A stretch of DNA of 64,000 nucleotides from Acanthococcus lagerstroemiae. Taxonomy: Eukaryota > Arthropoda > Insecta > Hemiptera > Eriococcidae. This document shows positions 39,001-54,400 of the stretch, one piece after another. The notes under the pieces are model-generated. The model worked only from the letters and a program-made list of their open reading frames with translations, did no database searches and was not told the origin of the DNA. Every line of letters begins with the position of its first letter. The first letter of the stretch is position 1. The translations under genes were made by a program, and so were the position numbers. The DNA lies in NCBI GenBank assembly GCA_031841125.1, contig JAJSSI010000092.1, forward strand, positions 1 to 64,000. The letters are read 5' to 3'.

Positions 39001-42000
39001 TTTGACAACGGATTCGAATTCGTCTCGAAAAATTGACTAACTAGCACCAGCCCCGACGCCGTAGCTCTCCGAAAATTTTTTCGCCCCAAAAAATGCATGA
39101 TGTATAGTATGGAGAAATTTTCAAAATTTGAGAAAATCAAAAATTTCGAATTCATGAGTGTTTCTTACTCAATTTTTCACGCTGAGTTCGAATTCGCTGT
39201 TGCAATTTGGCGGCGACCCTCCGTTCCCGAGATACCCTCGAAAAAGTTGGAAAAATTGATCAATTTGGGTCAAAAAATGACTCTAGCTCAATTTTGACAA
39301 CGGATTCGAATTCGTCTCGAAAAATTGACTAACTAGCACCAGCCCCGACGCCGTAGCTCTCCGAAAATTTTTTCGCCCCAAAAAATGCATGATGTATAGT
39401 ATGGAGAAATTTTCAAAATTTGAGAAAATCAAAAATTTCGAATTCATGAGTGTTTCTTACTCAATTTTTCACGCTGAGTTCGAATTCGCTGTTGCAATTT
39501 GGCGGCGACCCTCCGTTCCCGAGATACCCTCGAAAAAGTTGGAAAAATTGATCAATTTGGGTCAAAAAATGACTCTAGCTCAATTTTGACAACGGATTCG
39601 AATTCGTCTCGAAAAATTGACTAACTAGCACCAGCCCCGACGCCGTAGCTCTCCGAAAATTTTTTCGCCCCAAAAAATGCATGATGTATAGTATGGAGAA
39701 ATTTTCAAAATTTGAGAAAATCAAAAATTTCGAATTCATGAGTGTTTCTTACTCAATTTTTCACGCTGAGTTCGAATTCGCTGTTGCAATTTGGCGGCGA
39801 CCCTCCGTTCCCGAGATACCCTCGAAAAAGTTGGAAAAATTGATCAATTTGGGTCAAAAAATGACTCTAGCTCAATTTTGACAACGGATTCGAATTCGTC
39901 TCGAAAAATTGACTAACTAGCACCAGCCCCGACGCCGTAGCTCTCCGAAAATTTTTTCGCCCCAAAAAATGCATGATGTATAGTATGGAGAAATTTTCAA
40001 AATTTGAGAAAATCAAAAATTTCGAATTCATGAGTGTTTCTTACTCAATTTTTCACGCTGAGTTCGAATTCGCTGTTGCAATTTGGCGGCGACCCTCCGT
40101 TCCCGAGATACCCTCGAAAAAGTTGGAAAAATTGATCAATTTGGGTCAAAAAATGACTCTAGCTCAATTTTGACAACGGATTCGAATTCGTCTCGAAAAA
40201 TTGACTAACTAGCACCAGCCCCGACGCCGTAGCTCTCCGAAAATTTTTTCGCCCCAAAAAATGCATGATGTATAGTATGGAGAAATTTTCAAAATTTGAG
40301 AAAATCAAAAATTTCGAATTCATGAGTGTTTCTTACTCAATTTTTCACGCTGAGTTCGAATTCGCTGTTGCAATTTGGCGGCGACCCTCCGTTCCCGAGA
40401 TACCCTCGAAAAAGTTGGAAAAATTGATCAATTTGGGTCAAAAAATGACTCTAGCTCAATTTTGACAACGGATTCGAATTCGTCTCGAAAAATTGACTAA
40501 CTAGCACCAGCCCCGACGCCGTAGCTCTCCGAAAATTTTTTCGCCCCAAAAAATGCATGATGTATAGTATGGAGAAATTTTCAAAATTTGAGAAAATCAA
40601 AAATTTCGAATTCATGAGTGTTTCTTACTCAATTTTTCACGCTGAGTTCGAATTCGCTGTTGCAATTTGGCGGCGACCCTCCGTTCCCGAGATACCCTCG
40701 AAAAAGTTGGAAAAATTGATCAATTTGGGTCAAAAAATGACTCTAGCTCAATTTTGACAACGGATTCGAATTCGTCTCGAAAAATTGACTAACTAGCACC
40801 AGCCCCGACGCCGTAGCTCTCCGAAAATTTTTTCGCCCCAAAAAATGCATGATGTATAGTATGGAGAAATTTTCAAAATTTGAGAAAATCAAAAATTTCG
40901 AATTCATGAGTGTTTCTTACTCAATTTTTCACGCTGAGTTCGAATTCGCTGTTGCAATTTGGCGGCGACCCTCCGTTCCCGAGATACCCTCGAAAAAGTT
41001 GGAAAAATTGATCAATTTGGGTCAAAAAATGACTCTAGCTCAATTTTGACAACGGATTCGAATTCGTCTCGAAAAATTGACTAACTAGCACCAGCCCCGA
41101 CGCCGTAGCTCTCCGAAAATTTTTTCGCCCCAAAAAATGCATGATGTATAGTATGGAGAAATTTTCAAAATTTGAGAAAATCAAAAATTTCGAATTCATG
41201 AGTGTTTCTTACTCAATTTTTCACGCTGAGTTCGAATTCGCTGTTGCAATTTGGCGGCGACCCTCCGTTCCCGAGATACCCTCGAAAAAGTTGGAAAAAT
41301 TGATCAATTTGGGTCAAAAAATGACTCTAGCTCAATTTTGACAACGGATTCGAATTCGTCTCGAAAAATTGACTAACTAGCACCAGCCCCGACGCCGTAG
41401 CTCTCCGAAAATTTTTTCGCCCCAAAAAATGCATGATGTATAGTATGGAGAAATTTTCAAAATTTGAGAAAATCAAAAATTTCGAATTCATGAGTGTTTC
41501 TTACTCAATTTTTCACGCTGAGTTCGAATTCGCTGTTGCAATTTGGCGGCGACCCTCCGTTCCCGAGATACCCTCGAAAAAGTTGGAAAAATTGATCAAT
41601 TTGGGTCAAAAAATGACTCTAGCTCAATTTTGACAACGGATTCGAATTCGTCTCGAAAAATTGACTAACTAGCACCAGCCCCGACGCCGTAGCTCTCCGA
41701 AAATTTTTTCGCCCCAAAAAATGCATGATGTATAGTATGGAGAAATTTTCAAAATTTGAGAAAATCAAAAATTTCGAATTCATGAGTGTTTCTTACTCAA
41801 TTTTTCACGCTGAGTTCGAATTCGCTGTTGCAATTTGGCGGCGACCCTCCGTTCCCGAGATACCCTCGAAAAAGTTGGAAAAATTGATCAATTTGGGTCA
41901 AAAAATGACTCTAGCTCAATTTTGACAACGGATTCGAATTCGTCTCGAAAAATTGACTAACTAGCACCAGCCCCGACGCCGTAGCTCTCCGAAAATTTTT

Positions 42001-45000
42001 TCGCCCCAAAAAATGCATGATGTATAGTATGGAGAAATTTTCAAAATTTGAGAAAATCAAAAATTTCGAATTCATGAGTGTTTCTTACTCAATTTTTCAC
42101 GCTGAGTTCGAATTCGCTGTTGCAATTTGGCGGCGACCCTCCGTTCCCGAGATACCCTCGAAAAAGTTGGAAAAATTGATCAATTTGGGTCAAAAAATGA
42201 CTCTAGCTCAATTTTGACAACGGATTCGAATTCGTCTCGAAAAATTGACTAACTAGCACCAGCCCCGACGCCGTAGCTCTCCGAAAATTTTTTCGCCCCA
42301 AAAAATGCATGATGTATAGTATGGAGAAATTTTCAAAATTTGAGAAAATCAAAAATTTCGAATTCATGAGTGTTTCTTACTCAATTTTTCACGCTGAGTT
42401 CGAATTCGCTGTTGCAATTTGGCGGCGACCCTCCGTTCCCGAGATACCCTCGAAAAAGTTGGAAAAATTGATCAATTTGGGTCAAAAAATGACTCTAGCT
42501 CAATTTTGACAACGGATTCGAATTCGTCTCGAAAAATTGACTAACTAGCACCAGCCCCGACGCCGTAGCTCTCCGAAAATTTTTTCGCCCCAAAAAATGC
42601 ATGATGTATAGTATGGAGAAATTTTCAAAATTTGAGAAAATCAAAAATTTCGAATTCATGAGTGTTTCTTACTCAATTTTTCACGCTGAGTTCGAATTCG
42701 CTGTTGCAATTTGGCGGCGACCCTCCGTTCCCGAGATACCCTCGAAAAAGTTGGAAAAATTGATCAATTTGGGTCAAAAAATGACTCTAGCTCAATTTTG
42801 ACAACGGATTCGAATTCGTCTCGAAAAATTGACTAACTAGCACCAGCCCCGACGCCGTAGCTCTCCGAAAATTTTTTCGCCCCAAAAAATGCATGATGTA
42901 TAGTATGGAGAAATTTTCAAAATTTGAGAAAATCAAAAATTTCGAATTCATGAGTGTTTCTTACTCAATTTTTCACGCTGAGTTCGAATTCGCTGTTGCA
43001 ATTTGGCGGCGACCCTCCGTTCCCGAGATACCCTCGAAAAAGTTGGAAAAATTGATCAATTTGGGTCAAAAAATGACTCTAGCTCAATTTTGACAACGGA
43101 TTCGAATTCGTCTCGAAAAATTGACTAACTAGCACCAGCCCCGACGCCGTAGCTCTCCGAAAATTTTTTCGCCCCAAAAAATGCATGATGTATAGTATGG
43201 AGAAATTTTCAAAATTTGAGAAAATCAAAAATTTCGAATTCATGAGTGTTTCTTACTCAATTTTTCACGCTGAGTTCGAATTCGCTGTTGCAATTTGGCG
43301 GCGACCCTCCGTTCCCGAGATACCCTCGAAAAAGTTGGAAAAATTGATCAATTTGGGTCAAAAAATGACTCTAGCTCAATTTTGACAACGGATTCGAATT
43401 CGTCTCGAAAAATTGACTAACTAGCACCAGCCCCGACGCCGTAGCTCTCCGAAAATTTTTTCGCCCCAAAAAATGCATGATGTATAGTATGGAGAAATTT
43501 TCAAAATTTGAGAAAATCAAAAATTTCGAATTCATGAGTGTTTCTTACTCAATTTTTCACGCTGAGTTCGAATTCGCTGTTGCAATTTGGCGGCGACCCT
43601 CCGTTCCCGAGATACCCTCGAAAAAGTTGGAAAAATTGATCAATTTGGGTCAAAAAATGACTCTAGCTCAATTTTGACAACGGATTCGAATTCGTCTCGA
43701 AAAATTGACTAACTAGCACCAGCCCCGACGCCGTAGCTCTCCGAAAATTTTTTCGCCCCAAAAAATGCATGATGTATAGTATGGAGAAATTTTCAAAATT
43801 TGAGAAAATCAAAAATTTCGAATTCATGAGTGTTTCTTACTCAATTTTTCACGCTGAGTTCGAATTCGCTGTTGCAATTTGGCGGCGACCCTCCGTTCCC
43901 GAGATACCCTCGAAAAAGTTGGAAAAATTGATCAATTTGGGTCAAAAAATGACTCTAGCTCAATTTTGACAACGGATTCGAATTCGTCTCGAAAAATTGA
44001 CTAACTAGCACCAGCCCCGACGCCGTAGCTCTCCGAAAATTTTTTCGCCCCAAAAAATGCATGATGTATAGTATGGAGAAATTTTCAAAATTTGAGAAAA
44101 TCAAAAATTTCGAATTCATGAGTGTTTCTTACTCAATTTTTCACGCTGAGTTCGAATTCGCTGTTGCAATTTGGCGGCGACCCTCCGTTCCCGAGATACC
44201 CTCGAAAAAGTTGGAAAAATTGATCAATTTGGGTCAAAAAATGACTCTAGCTCAATTTTGACAACGGATTCGAATTCGTCTCGAAAAATTGACTAACTAG
44301 CACCAGCCCCGACGCCGTAGCTCTCCGAAAATTTTTTCGCCCCAAAAAATGCATGATGTATAGTATGGAGAAATTTTCAAAATTTGAGAAAATCAAAAAT
44401 TTCGAATTCATGAGTGTTTCTTACTCAATTTTTCACGCTGAGTTCGAATTCGCTGTTGCAATTTGGCGGCGACCCTCCGTTCCCGAGATACCCTCGAAAA
44501 AGTTGGAAAAATTGATCAATTTGGGTCAAAAAATGACTCTAGCTCAATTTTGACAACGGATTCGAATTCGTCTCGAAAAATTGACTAACTAGCACCAGCC
44601 CCGACGCCGTAGCTCTCCGAAAATTTTTTCGCCCCAAAAAATGCATGATGTATAGTATGGAGAAATTTTCAAAATTTGAGAAAATCAAAAATTTCGAATT
44701 CATGAGTGTTTCTTACTCAATTTTTCACGCTGAGTTCGAATTCGCTGTTGCAATTTGGCGGCGACCCTCCGTTCCCGAGATACCCTCGAAAAAGTTGGAA
44801 AAATTGATCAATTTGGGTCAAAAAATGACTCTAGCTCAATTTTGACAACGGATTCGAATTCGTCTCGAAAAATTGACTAACTAGCACCAGCCCCGACGCC
44901 GTAGCTCTCCGAAAATTTTTTCGCCCCAAAAAATGCATGATGTATAGTATGGAGAAATTTTCAAAATTTGAGAAAATCAAAAATTTCGAATTCATGAGTG

Positions 45001-48000
45001 TTTCTTACTCAATTTTTCACGCTGAGTTCGAATTCGCTGTTGCAATTTGGCGGCGACCCTCCGTTCCCGAGATACCCTCGAAAAAGTTGGAAAAATTGAT
45101 CAATTTGGGTCAAAAAATGACTCTAGCTCAATTTTGACAACGGATTCGAATTCGTCTCGAAAAATTGACTAACTAGCACCAGCCCCGACGCCGTAGCTCT
45201 CCGAAAATTTTTTCGCCCCAAAAAATGCATGATGTATAGTATGGAGAAATTTTCAAAATTTGAGAAAATCAAAAATTTCGAATTCATGAGTGTTTCTTAC
45301 TCAATTTTTCACGCTGAGTTCGAATTCGCTGTTGCAATTTGGCGGCGACCCTCCGTTCCCGAGATACCCTCGAAAAAGTTGGAAAAATTGATCAATTTGG
45401 GTCAAAAAATGACTCTAGCTCAATTTTGACAACGGATTCGAATTCGTCTCGAAAAATTGACTAACTAGCACCAGCCCCGACGCCGTAGCTCTCCGAAAAT
45501 TTTTTCGCCCCAAAAAATGCATGATGTATAGTATGGAGAAATTTTCAAAATTTGAGAAAATCAAAAATTTCGAATTCATGAGTGTTTCTTACTCAATTTT
45601 TCACGCTGAGTTCGAATTCGCTGTTGCAATTTGGCGGCGACCCTCCGTTCCCGAGATACCCTCGAAAAAGTTGGAAAAATTGATCAATTTGGGTCAAAAA
45701 ATGACTCTAGCTCAATTTTGACAACGGATTCGAATTCGTCTCGAAAAATTGACTAACTAGCACCAGCCCCGACGCCGTAGCTCTCCGAAAATTTTTTCGC
45801 CCCAAAAAATGCATGATGTATAGTATGGAGAAATTTTCAAAATTTGAGAAAATCAAAAATTTCGAATTCATGAGTGTTTCTTACTCAATTTTTCACGCTG
45901 AGTTCGAATTCGCTGTTGCAATTTGGCGGCGACCCTCCGTTCCCGAGATACCCTCGAAAAAGTTGGAAAAATTGATCAATTTGGGTCAAAAAATGACTCT
46001 AGCTCAATTTTGACAACGGATTCGAATTCGTCTCGAAAAATTGACTAACTAGCACCAGCCCCGACGCCGTAGCTCTCCGAAAATTTTTTCGCCCCAAAAA
46101 ATGCATGATGTATAGTATGGAGAAATTTTCAAAATTTGAGAAAATCAAAAATTTCGAATTCATGAGTGTTTCTTACTCAATTTTTCACGCTGAGTTCGAA
46201 TTCGCTGTTGCAATTTGGCGGCGACCCTCCGTTCCCGAGATACCCTCGAAAAAGTTGGAAAAATTGATCAATTTGGGTCAAAAAATGACTCTAGCTCAAT
46301 TTTGACAACGGATTCGAATTCGTCTCGAAAAATTGACTAACTAGCACCAGCCCCGACGCCGTAGCTCTCCGAAAATTTTTTCGCCCCAAAAAATGCATGA
46401 TGTATAGTATGGAGAAATTTTCAAAATTTGAGAAAATCAAAAATTTCGAATTCATGAGTGTTTCTTACTCAATTTTTCACGCTGAGTTCGAATTCGCTGT
46501 TGCAATTTGGCGGCGACCCTCCGTTCCCGAGATACCCTCGAAAAAGTTGGAAAAATTGATCAATTTGGGTCAAAAAATGACTCTAGCTCAATTTTGACAA
46601 CGGATTCGAATTCGTCTCGAAAAATTGACTAACTAGCACCAGCCCCGACGCCGTAGCTCTCCGAAAATTTTTTCGCCCCAAAAAATGCATGATGTATAGT
46701 ATGGAGAAATTTTCAAAATTTGAGAAAATCAAAAATTTCGAATTCATGAGTGTTTCTTACTCAATTTTTCACGCTGAGTTCGAATTCGCTGTTGCAATTT
46801 GGCGGCGACCCTCCGTTCCCGAGATACCCTCGAAAAAGTTGGAAAAATTGATCAATTTGGGTCAAAAAATGACTCTAGCTCAATTTTGACAACGGATTCG
46901 AATTCGTCTCGAAAAATTGACTAACTAGCACCAGCCCCGACGCCGTAGCTCTCCGAAAATTTTTTCGCCCCAAAAAATGCATGATGTATAGTATGGAGAA
47001 ATTTTCAAAATTTGAGAAAATCAAAAATTTCGAATTCATGAGTGTTTCTTACTCAATTTTTCACGCTGAGTTCGAATTCGCTGTTGCAATTTGGCGGCGA
47101 CCCTCCGTTCCCGAGATACCCTCGAAAAAGTTGGAAAAATTGATCAATTTGGGTCAAAAAATGACTCTAGCTCAATTTTGACAACGGATTCGAATTCGTC
47201 TCGAAAAATTGACTAACTAGCACCAGCCCCGACGCCGTAGCTCTCCGAAAATTTTTTCGCCCCAAAAAATGCATGATGTATAGTATGGAGAAATTTTCAA
47301 AATTTGAGAAAATCAAAAATTTCGAATTCATGAGTGTTTCTTACTCAATTTTTCACGCTGAGTTCGAATTCGCTGTTGCAATTTGGCGGCGACCCTCCGT
47401 TCCCGAGATACCCTCGAAAAAGTTGGAAAAATTGATCAATTTGGGTCAAAAAATGACTCTAGCTCAATTTTGACAACGGATTCGAATTCGTCTCGAAAAA
47501 TTGACTAACTAGCACCAGCCCCGACGCCGTAGCTCTCCGAAAATTTTTTCGCCCCAAAAAATGCATGATGTATAGTATGGAGAAATTTTCAAAATTTGAG
47601 AAAATCAAAAATTTCGAATTCATGAGTGTTTCTTACTCAATTTTTCACGCTGAGTTCGAATTCGCTGTTGCAATTTGGCGGCGACCCTCCGTTCCCGAGA
47701 TACCCTCGAAAAAGTTGGAAAAATTGATCAATTTGGGTCAAAAAATGACTCTAGCTCAATTTTGACAACGGATTCGAATTCGTCTCGAAAAATTGACTAA
47801 CTAGCACCAGCCCCGACGCCGTAGCTCTCCGAAAATTTTTTCGCCCCAAAAAATGCATGATGTATAGTATGGAGAAATTTTCAAAATTTGAGAAAATCAA
47901 AAATTTCGAATTCATGAGTGTTTCTTACTCAATTTTTCACGCTGAGTTCGAATTCGCTGTTGCAATTTGGCGGCGACCCTCCGTTCCCGAGATACCCTCG

Positions 48001-48440
48001 AAAAAGTTGGAAAAATTGATCAATTTGGGTCAAAAAATGACTCTAGCTCAATTTTGACAACGGATTCGAATTCGTCTCGAAAAATTGACTAACTAGCACC
48101 AGCCCCGACGCCGTAGCTCTCCGAAAATTTTTTCGCCCCAAAAAATGCATGATGTATAGTATGGAGAAATTTTCAAAATTTGAGAAAATCAAAAATTTCG
48201 AATTCATGAGTGTTTCTTACTCAATTTTTCACGCTGAGTTCGAATTCGCTGTTGCAATTTGGCGGCGACCCTCCGTTCCCGAGATACCCTCGAAAAAGTT
48301 GGAAAAATTGATCAATTTGGGTCAAAAAATGACTCTAGCTCAATTTTGACAACGGATTCGAATTCGTCTCGAAAAATTGACTAACTAGCACCAGCCCCGA
48401 CGCCGTAGCTCTCCGAAAATTTTTTCGCCCCAAAAAATGC

Positions 48441-51400
48441 ATGATGTATAGTATGGAGAAATTTTCAAAATTTGAGAAAATCAAAAATTTCGAATTCATG
48501 AGTGTTTCTTACTCAATTTTTCACGCTGAGTTCGAATTCGCTGTTGCAATTTGGCGGCGACCCTCCGTTCCCGAGATACCTCGAAAAAGTTGGAAAAATT
48601 GATCAATTTGGGTCAAAAAATGACTCTAGCTCAATTTTGACAACGGATTCGAATTCGTCTCGAAAAATTGACTAACTAGCACCAGCCCCGACGCCGTAGC
48701 TCTCCGAAAATTTTTTCGCCCCAAAAAATGCATGATGTATAGTATGGAGAAATTTTCAAAATTTGAGAAAATCAAAAATTTCGAATTCATGAGTGTTTCT
48801 TACTCAATTTTTCACGCTGAGTTCGAATTCGCTGTTGCAATTTGGCGGCGACCCTCCGTTCCCGAGATACCCTCGAAAAAGTTGGAAAAATTGATCAATT
48901 TGGGTCAAAAAATGACTCTAGCTCAATTTTGACAACGGATTCGAATTCGTCTCGAAAAATTGACTAACTAGCACCAGCCCCGACGCCGTAGCTCTCCGAA
49001 AATTTTTTCGCCCAAAAAATGCATGATGTATAGTATGGAGAAATTTTCAAAATTTGAGAAAATCAAAAATTTCGAATTCATGAGTGTTTCTTACTCAATT
49101 TTTCACGCTGAGTTCGAATTCGCTGTTGCAATTTGGCGGCGACCCTCCGTTCCCGAGATACCCTCGAAAAAGTTGGAAAAATTGATCAATTTGGGTCAAA
49201 AAATGACTCTAGCTCAATTTTGACAACGGATTCGAATTCGTCTCGAAAAATTGACTAACTAGCACCAGCCCCGACGCCGTAGCTCTCCGAAAATTTTTTC
49301 GCCCCAAAAAATGCATGATGTATAGTATGGAGAAATTTTCAAAATTTGAGAAAATCAAAAATTTCGAATTCATGAGTGTTTCTTACTCAATTTTTCACGC
49401 TGAGTTCGAATTCGCTGTTGCAATTTGGCGGCGACCCTCCGTTCCCGAGATACCCTCGAAAAAGTTGGAAAAATTGATCAATTTGGGTCAAAAAATGACT
49501 CTAGCTCAATTTTGACAACGGATTCGAATTCGTCTCGAAAAATTGACTAACTAGCACCAGCCCCGACGCCGTAGCTCTCCGAAAATTTTTTCGCCCCAAA
49601 AAATGCATGATGTATAGTATGGAGAAATTTTCAAAATTTGAGAAAATCAAAAATTTCGAATTCATGAGTGTTTCTTACTCAATTTTTCACGCTGAGTTCG
49701 AATTCGCTGTTGCAATTTGGCGGCGACCCTCCGTTCCCGAGATACCCTCGAAAAAGTTGGAAAAATTGATCAATTTGGGTCAAAAAATGACTCTAGCTCA
49801 ATTTTGACAACGGATTCGAATTCGTCTCGAAAAATTGACTAACTAGCACCAGCCCCGACGCCGTAGCTCTCCGAAAATTTTTTCGCCCCAAAAAATGCAT
49901 GATGTATAGTATGGAGAAATTTTCAAAATTTGAGAAAATCAAAAATTTCGAATTCATGAGTGTTTCTTACTCAATTTTTCACGCTGAGTTCGAATTCGCT
50001 GTTGCAATTTGGCGGCGACCCTCCGTTCCCGAGATACCCTCGAAAAAGTTGGAAAAATTGATCAATTTGGGTCAAAAAATGACTCTAGCTCAATTTTGAC
50101 AACGGATTCGAATTCGTCTCGAAAAATTGACTAACTAGCACCAGCCCCGACGCCGTAGCTCTCCGAAAATTTTTTCGCCCCAAAAAATGCATGATGTATA
50201 GTATGGAGAAATTTTCAAAATTTGAGAAAATCAAAAATTTCGAATTCATGAGTGTTTCTTACTCAATTTTTCACGCTGAGTTCGAATTCGCTGTTGCAAT
50301 TTGGCGGCGACCCTCCGTTCCCGAGATACCCTCGAAAAAGTTGGAAAAATTGATCAATTTGGGTCAAAAAATGACTCTAGCTCAATTTTGACAACGGATT
50401 CGAATTCGTCTCGAAAAATTGACTAACTAGCACCAGCCCCGACGCCGTAGCTCTCCGAAAATTTTTTCGCCCCAAAAAATGCATGATGTATAGTATGGAG
50501 AAATTTTCAAAATTTGAGAAAATCAAAAATTTCGAATTCATGAGTGTTTCTTACTCAATTTTTCACGCTGAGTTCGAATTCGCTGTTGCAATTTGGCGGC
50601 GACCCTCCGTTCCCGAGATACCCTCGAAAAAGTTGGAAAAATTGATCAATTTGGGTCAAAAAATGACTCTAGCTCAATTTTGACAACGGATTCGAATTCG
50701 TCTCGAAAAATTGACTAACTAGCACCAGCCCCGACGCCGTAGCTCTCCGAAAATTTTTTCGCCCCAAAAAATGCATGATGTATAGTATGGAGAAATTTTC
50801 AAAATTTGAGAAAATCAAAAATTTCGAATTCATGAGTGTTTCTTACTCAATTTTTCACGCTGAGTTCGAATTCGCTGTTGCAATTTGGCGGCGACCCTCC
50901 GTTCCCGAGATACCCTCGAAAAAGTTGGAAAAATTGATCAATTTGGGTCAAAAAATGACTCTAGCTCAATTTTGACAACGGATTCGAATTCGTCTCGAAA
51001 AATTGACTAACTAGCACCAGCCCCGACGCCGTAGCTCTCCGAAAATTTTTTCGCCCCAAAAAATGCATGATGTATAGTATGGAGAAATTTTCAAAATTTG
51101 AGAAAATCAAAAATTTCGAATTCATGAGTGTTTCTTACTCAATTTTTCACGCTGAGTTCGAATTCGCTGTTGCAATTTGGCGGCGACCCTCCGTTCCCGA
51201 GATACCCTCGAAAAAGTTGGAAAAATTGATCAATTTGGGTCAAAAAATGACTCTAGCTCAATTTTGACAACGGATTCGAATTCGTCTCGAAAAATTGACT
51301 AACTAGCACCAGCCCCGACGCCGTAGCTCTCCGAAAATTTTTTCGCCCCAAAAAATGCATGATGTATAGTATGGAGAAATTTTCAAAATTTGAGAAAATC

Positions 51401-54400
51401 AAAAATTTCGAATTCATGAGTGTTTCTTACTCAATTTTTCACGCTGAGTTCGAATTCGCTGTTGCAATTTGGCGGCGACCCTCCGTTCCCGAGATACCCT
51501 CGAAAAAGTTGGAAAAATTGATCAATTTGGGTCAAAAAATGACTCTAGCTCAATTTTGACAACGGATTCGAATTCGTCTCGAAAAATTGACTAACTAGCA
51601 CCAGCCCGACGCCGTAGCTCTCCGAAAATTTTTTCGCCCCAAAAAATGCATGATGTATAGTATGGAGAAATTTTCAAAATTTGAGAAAATCAAAAATTTC
51701 GAATTCATGAGTGTTTCTTACTCAATTTTTCACGCTGAGTTCGAATTCGCTGTTGCAATTTGGCGGCGACCCTCCGTTCCCGAGATACCCTCGAAAAAGT
51801 TGGAAAAATTGATCAATTTGGGTCAAAAAATGACTCTAGCTCAATTTTGACAACGGATTCGAATTCGTCTCGAAAAATTGACTAACTAGCACCAGCCCCG
51901 ACGCCGTAGCTCTCCGAAAATTTTTTCGCCCCAAAAAATGCATGATGTATAGTATGGAGAAATTTTCAAAATTTGAGAAAATCAAAAATTTCGAATTCAT
52001 GAGTGTTTCTTACTCAATTTTTCACGCTGAGTTCGAATTCGCTGTTGCAATTTGGCGGCGACCCTCCGTTCCCGAGATACCCTCGAAAAAGTTGGAAAAA
52101 TTGATCAATTTGGGTCAAAAAATGACTCTAGCTCAATTTTGACAACGGATTCGAATTCGTCTCGAAAAATTGACTAACTAGCACCAGCCCCGACGCCGTA
52201 GCTCTCCGAAAATTTTTTCGCCCCAAAAATGCATGATGTATAGTATGGAGAAATTTTCAAAATTTGAGAAAATCAAAAATTTCGAATTCATGAGTGTTTC
52301 TTACTCAATTTTTCACGCTGAGTTCGAATTCGCTGTTGCAATTTGGCGGCGACCCTCCGTTCCGAGATACCCTCGAAAAAGTTGGAAAAATTGATCAATT
52401 TGGGTCAAAAATGACTCTAGCTCAATTTTGACAACGGATTCGAATTCGTCTCGAAAAATTGACTAACTAGCACCAGCCCCGACGCCGTAGCTCTCCGAAA
52501 ATTTTTTCGCCCAAAAAATGCATGATGTATAGTATGGAGAAATTTTCAAAATTTGAGAAAATCAAAAATTTCGAATTCATGAGTGTTTCTTACTCAATTT
52601 TTCACGCTGAGTTCGAATTCGCTGTTGCAATTTGGCGGCGACCCTCCGTTCCCGAGATACCCTCGAAAAAGTTGGAAAAATTGATCAATTTGGGTCAAAA
52701 AATGACTCTAGCTCAATTTTGACAACGGATTCGAATTCGTCTCGAAAAATTGACTAACTAGCACCAGCCCCGACGCCGTAGCTCTCCGAAAATTTTTTCG
52801 CCCCAAAAAATGCATGATGTATAGTATGGAGAAATTTTCAAAATTTGAGAAAATCAAAAATTTCGAATTCATGAGTGTTTCTTACTCAATTTTTCACGCT
52901 GAGTTCGAATTCGCTGTTGCAATTTGGCGGCGACCCTCCGTTCCCGAGATACCCTCGAAAAAGTTGGAAAAATTGATCAATTTGGGTCAAAAAATGACTC
53001 TAGCTCAATTTTGACAACGGATTCGAATTCGTCTCGAAAAATTGACTAACTAGCACCAGCCCCGACGCCGTAGCTCTCCGAAAATTTTTTCGCCCCAAAA
53101 AATGCATGATGTATAGTATGGAGAAATTTTCAAAATTTGAGAAAATCAAAAATTTCGAATTCATGAGTGTTTCTTACTCAATTTTTCACGCTGAGTTCGA
53201 ATTCGCTGTTGCAATTTGGCGGCGACCCTCCGTTCCCGAGATACCCTCGAAAAAGTTGGAAAAATTGATCAATTTGGGTCAAAAAATGACTCTAGCTCAA
53301 TTTTGACAACGGATTCGAATTCGTCTCGAAAAATTGACTAACTAGCACCAGCCCGACGCCGTAGCTCTCCGAAAATTTTTTCGCCCCAAAAAATGCATGA
53401 TGTATAGTATGGAGAAATTTTCAAAATTTGAGAAAATCAAAAATTTCGAATTCATGAGTGTTTCTTACTCAATTTTTCACGCTGAGTTCGAATTCGCTGT
53501 TGCAATTTGGCGGCGACCCTCCGTTCCCGAGATACCCTCGAAAAAGTTGGAAAAATTGATCAATTTGGGTCAAAAAATGACTCTAGCTCAATTTTGACAA
53601 CGGATTCGAATTCGTCTCGAAAAATTGACTAACTAGCACCAGCCCCGACGCCGTAGCTCTCCGAAAATTTTTTCGCCCAAAAAATGCATGATGTATAGTA
53701 TGGAGAAATTTTCAAAATTTGAGAAAATCAAAAATTTCGAATTCATGAGTGTTTCTTACTCAATTTTTCACGCTGAGTTCGAATTCGCTGTTGCAATTTG
53801 GCGGCGACCCTCCGTTCCCGAGATACCCTCGAAAAAGTTGGAAAAATTGATCAATTTGGGTCAAAAAATGACTCTAGCTCAATTTTGACAACGGATTCGA
53901 ATTCGTCTCGAAAAATTGACTAACTAGCACCAGCCCCGACGCCGTAGCTCTCCGAAAATTTTTTCGCCCCAAAAAATGCATGATGTATAGTATGGAGAAA
54001 TTTTCAAAATTTGAGAAAATCAAAAATTTCGAATTCATGAGTGTTTCTTACTCAATTTTTCACGCTGAGTTCGAATTCGCTGTTGCAATTTGGCGGCGAC
54101 CCTCCGTTCCCGAGATACCCTCGAAAAAGTTGGAAAAATTGATCAATTTGGGTCAAAAAATGACTCTAGCTCAATTTTGACAACGGATTCGAATTCGTCT
54201 CGAAAAATTGACTAACTAGCACCAGCCCCGACGCCGTAGCTCTCCGAAAATTTTTTCGCCCCAAAAAATGCATGATGTATAGTATGGAGAAATTTTCAAA
54301 ATTTGAGAAAATCAAAAATTTCGAATTCATGAGTGTTTCTTACTCAATTTTTCACGCTGAGTTCGAATTCGCTGTTGCAATTTGGCGGCGACCCTCCGTT

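Larger units (their letters stand above)
4059..48440. repeat. Homogeneous core: 152 near-identical monomers over 44.4 kb
   Basis: Units follow at exactly 292 bp, except at 7271 and 29754, where each is 291 bp. The length check is exact: 44,382 = 152 x 292 - 2. The open-frame part (first 201 bases) translates identically in every unit, and I saw no substitution elsewhere when reading the lines. The block sits between flanks with frequent indels. It either reflects very recent amplification or homogenisation, or an assembler unrolling one consensus. No gene is present. Confidence 0.92.
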
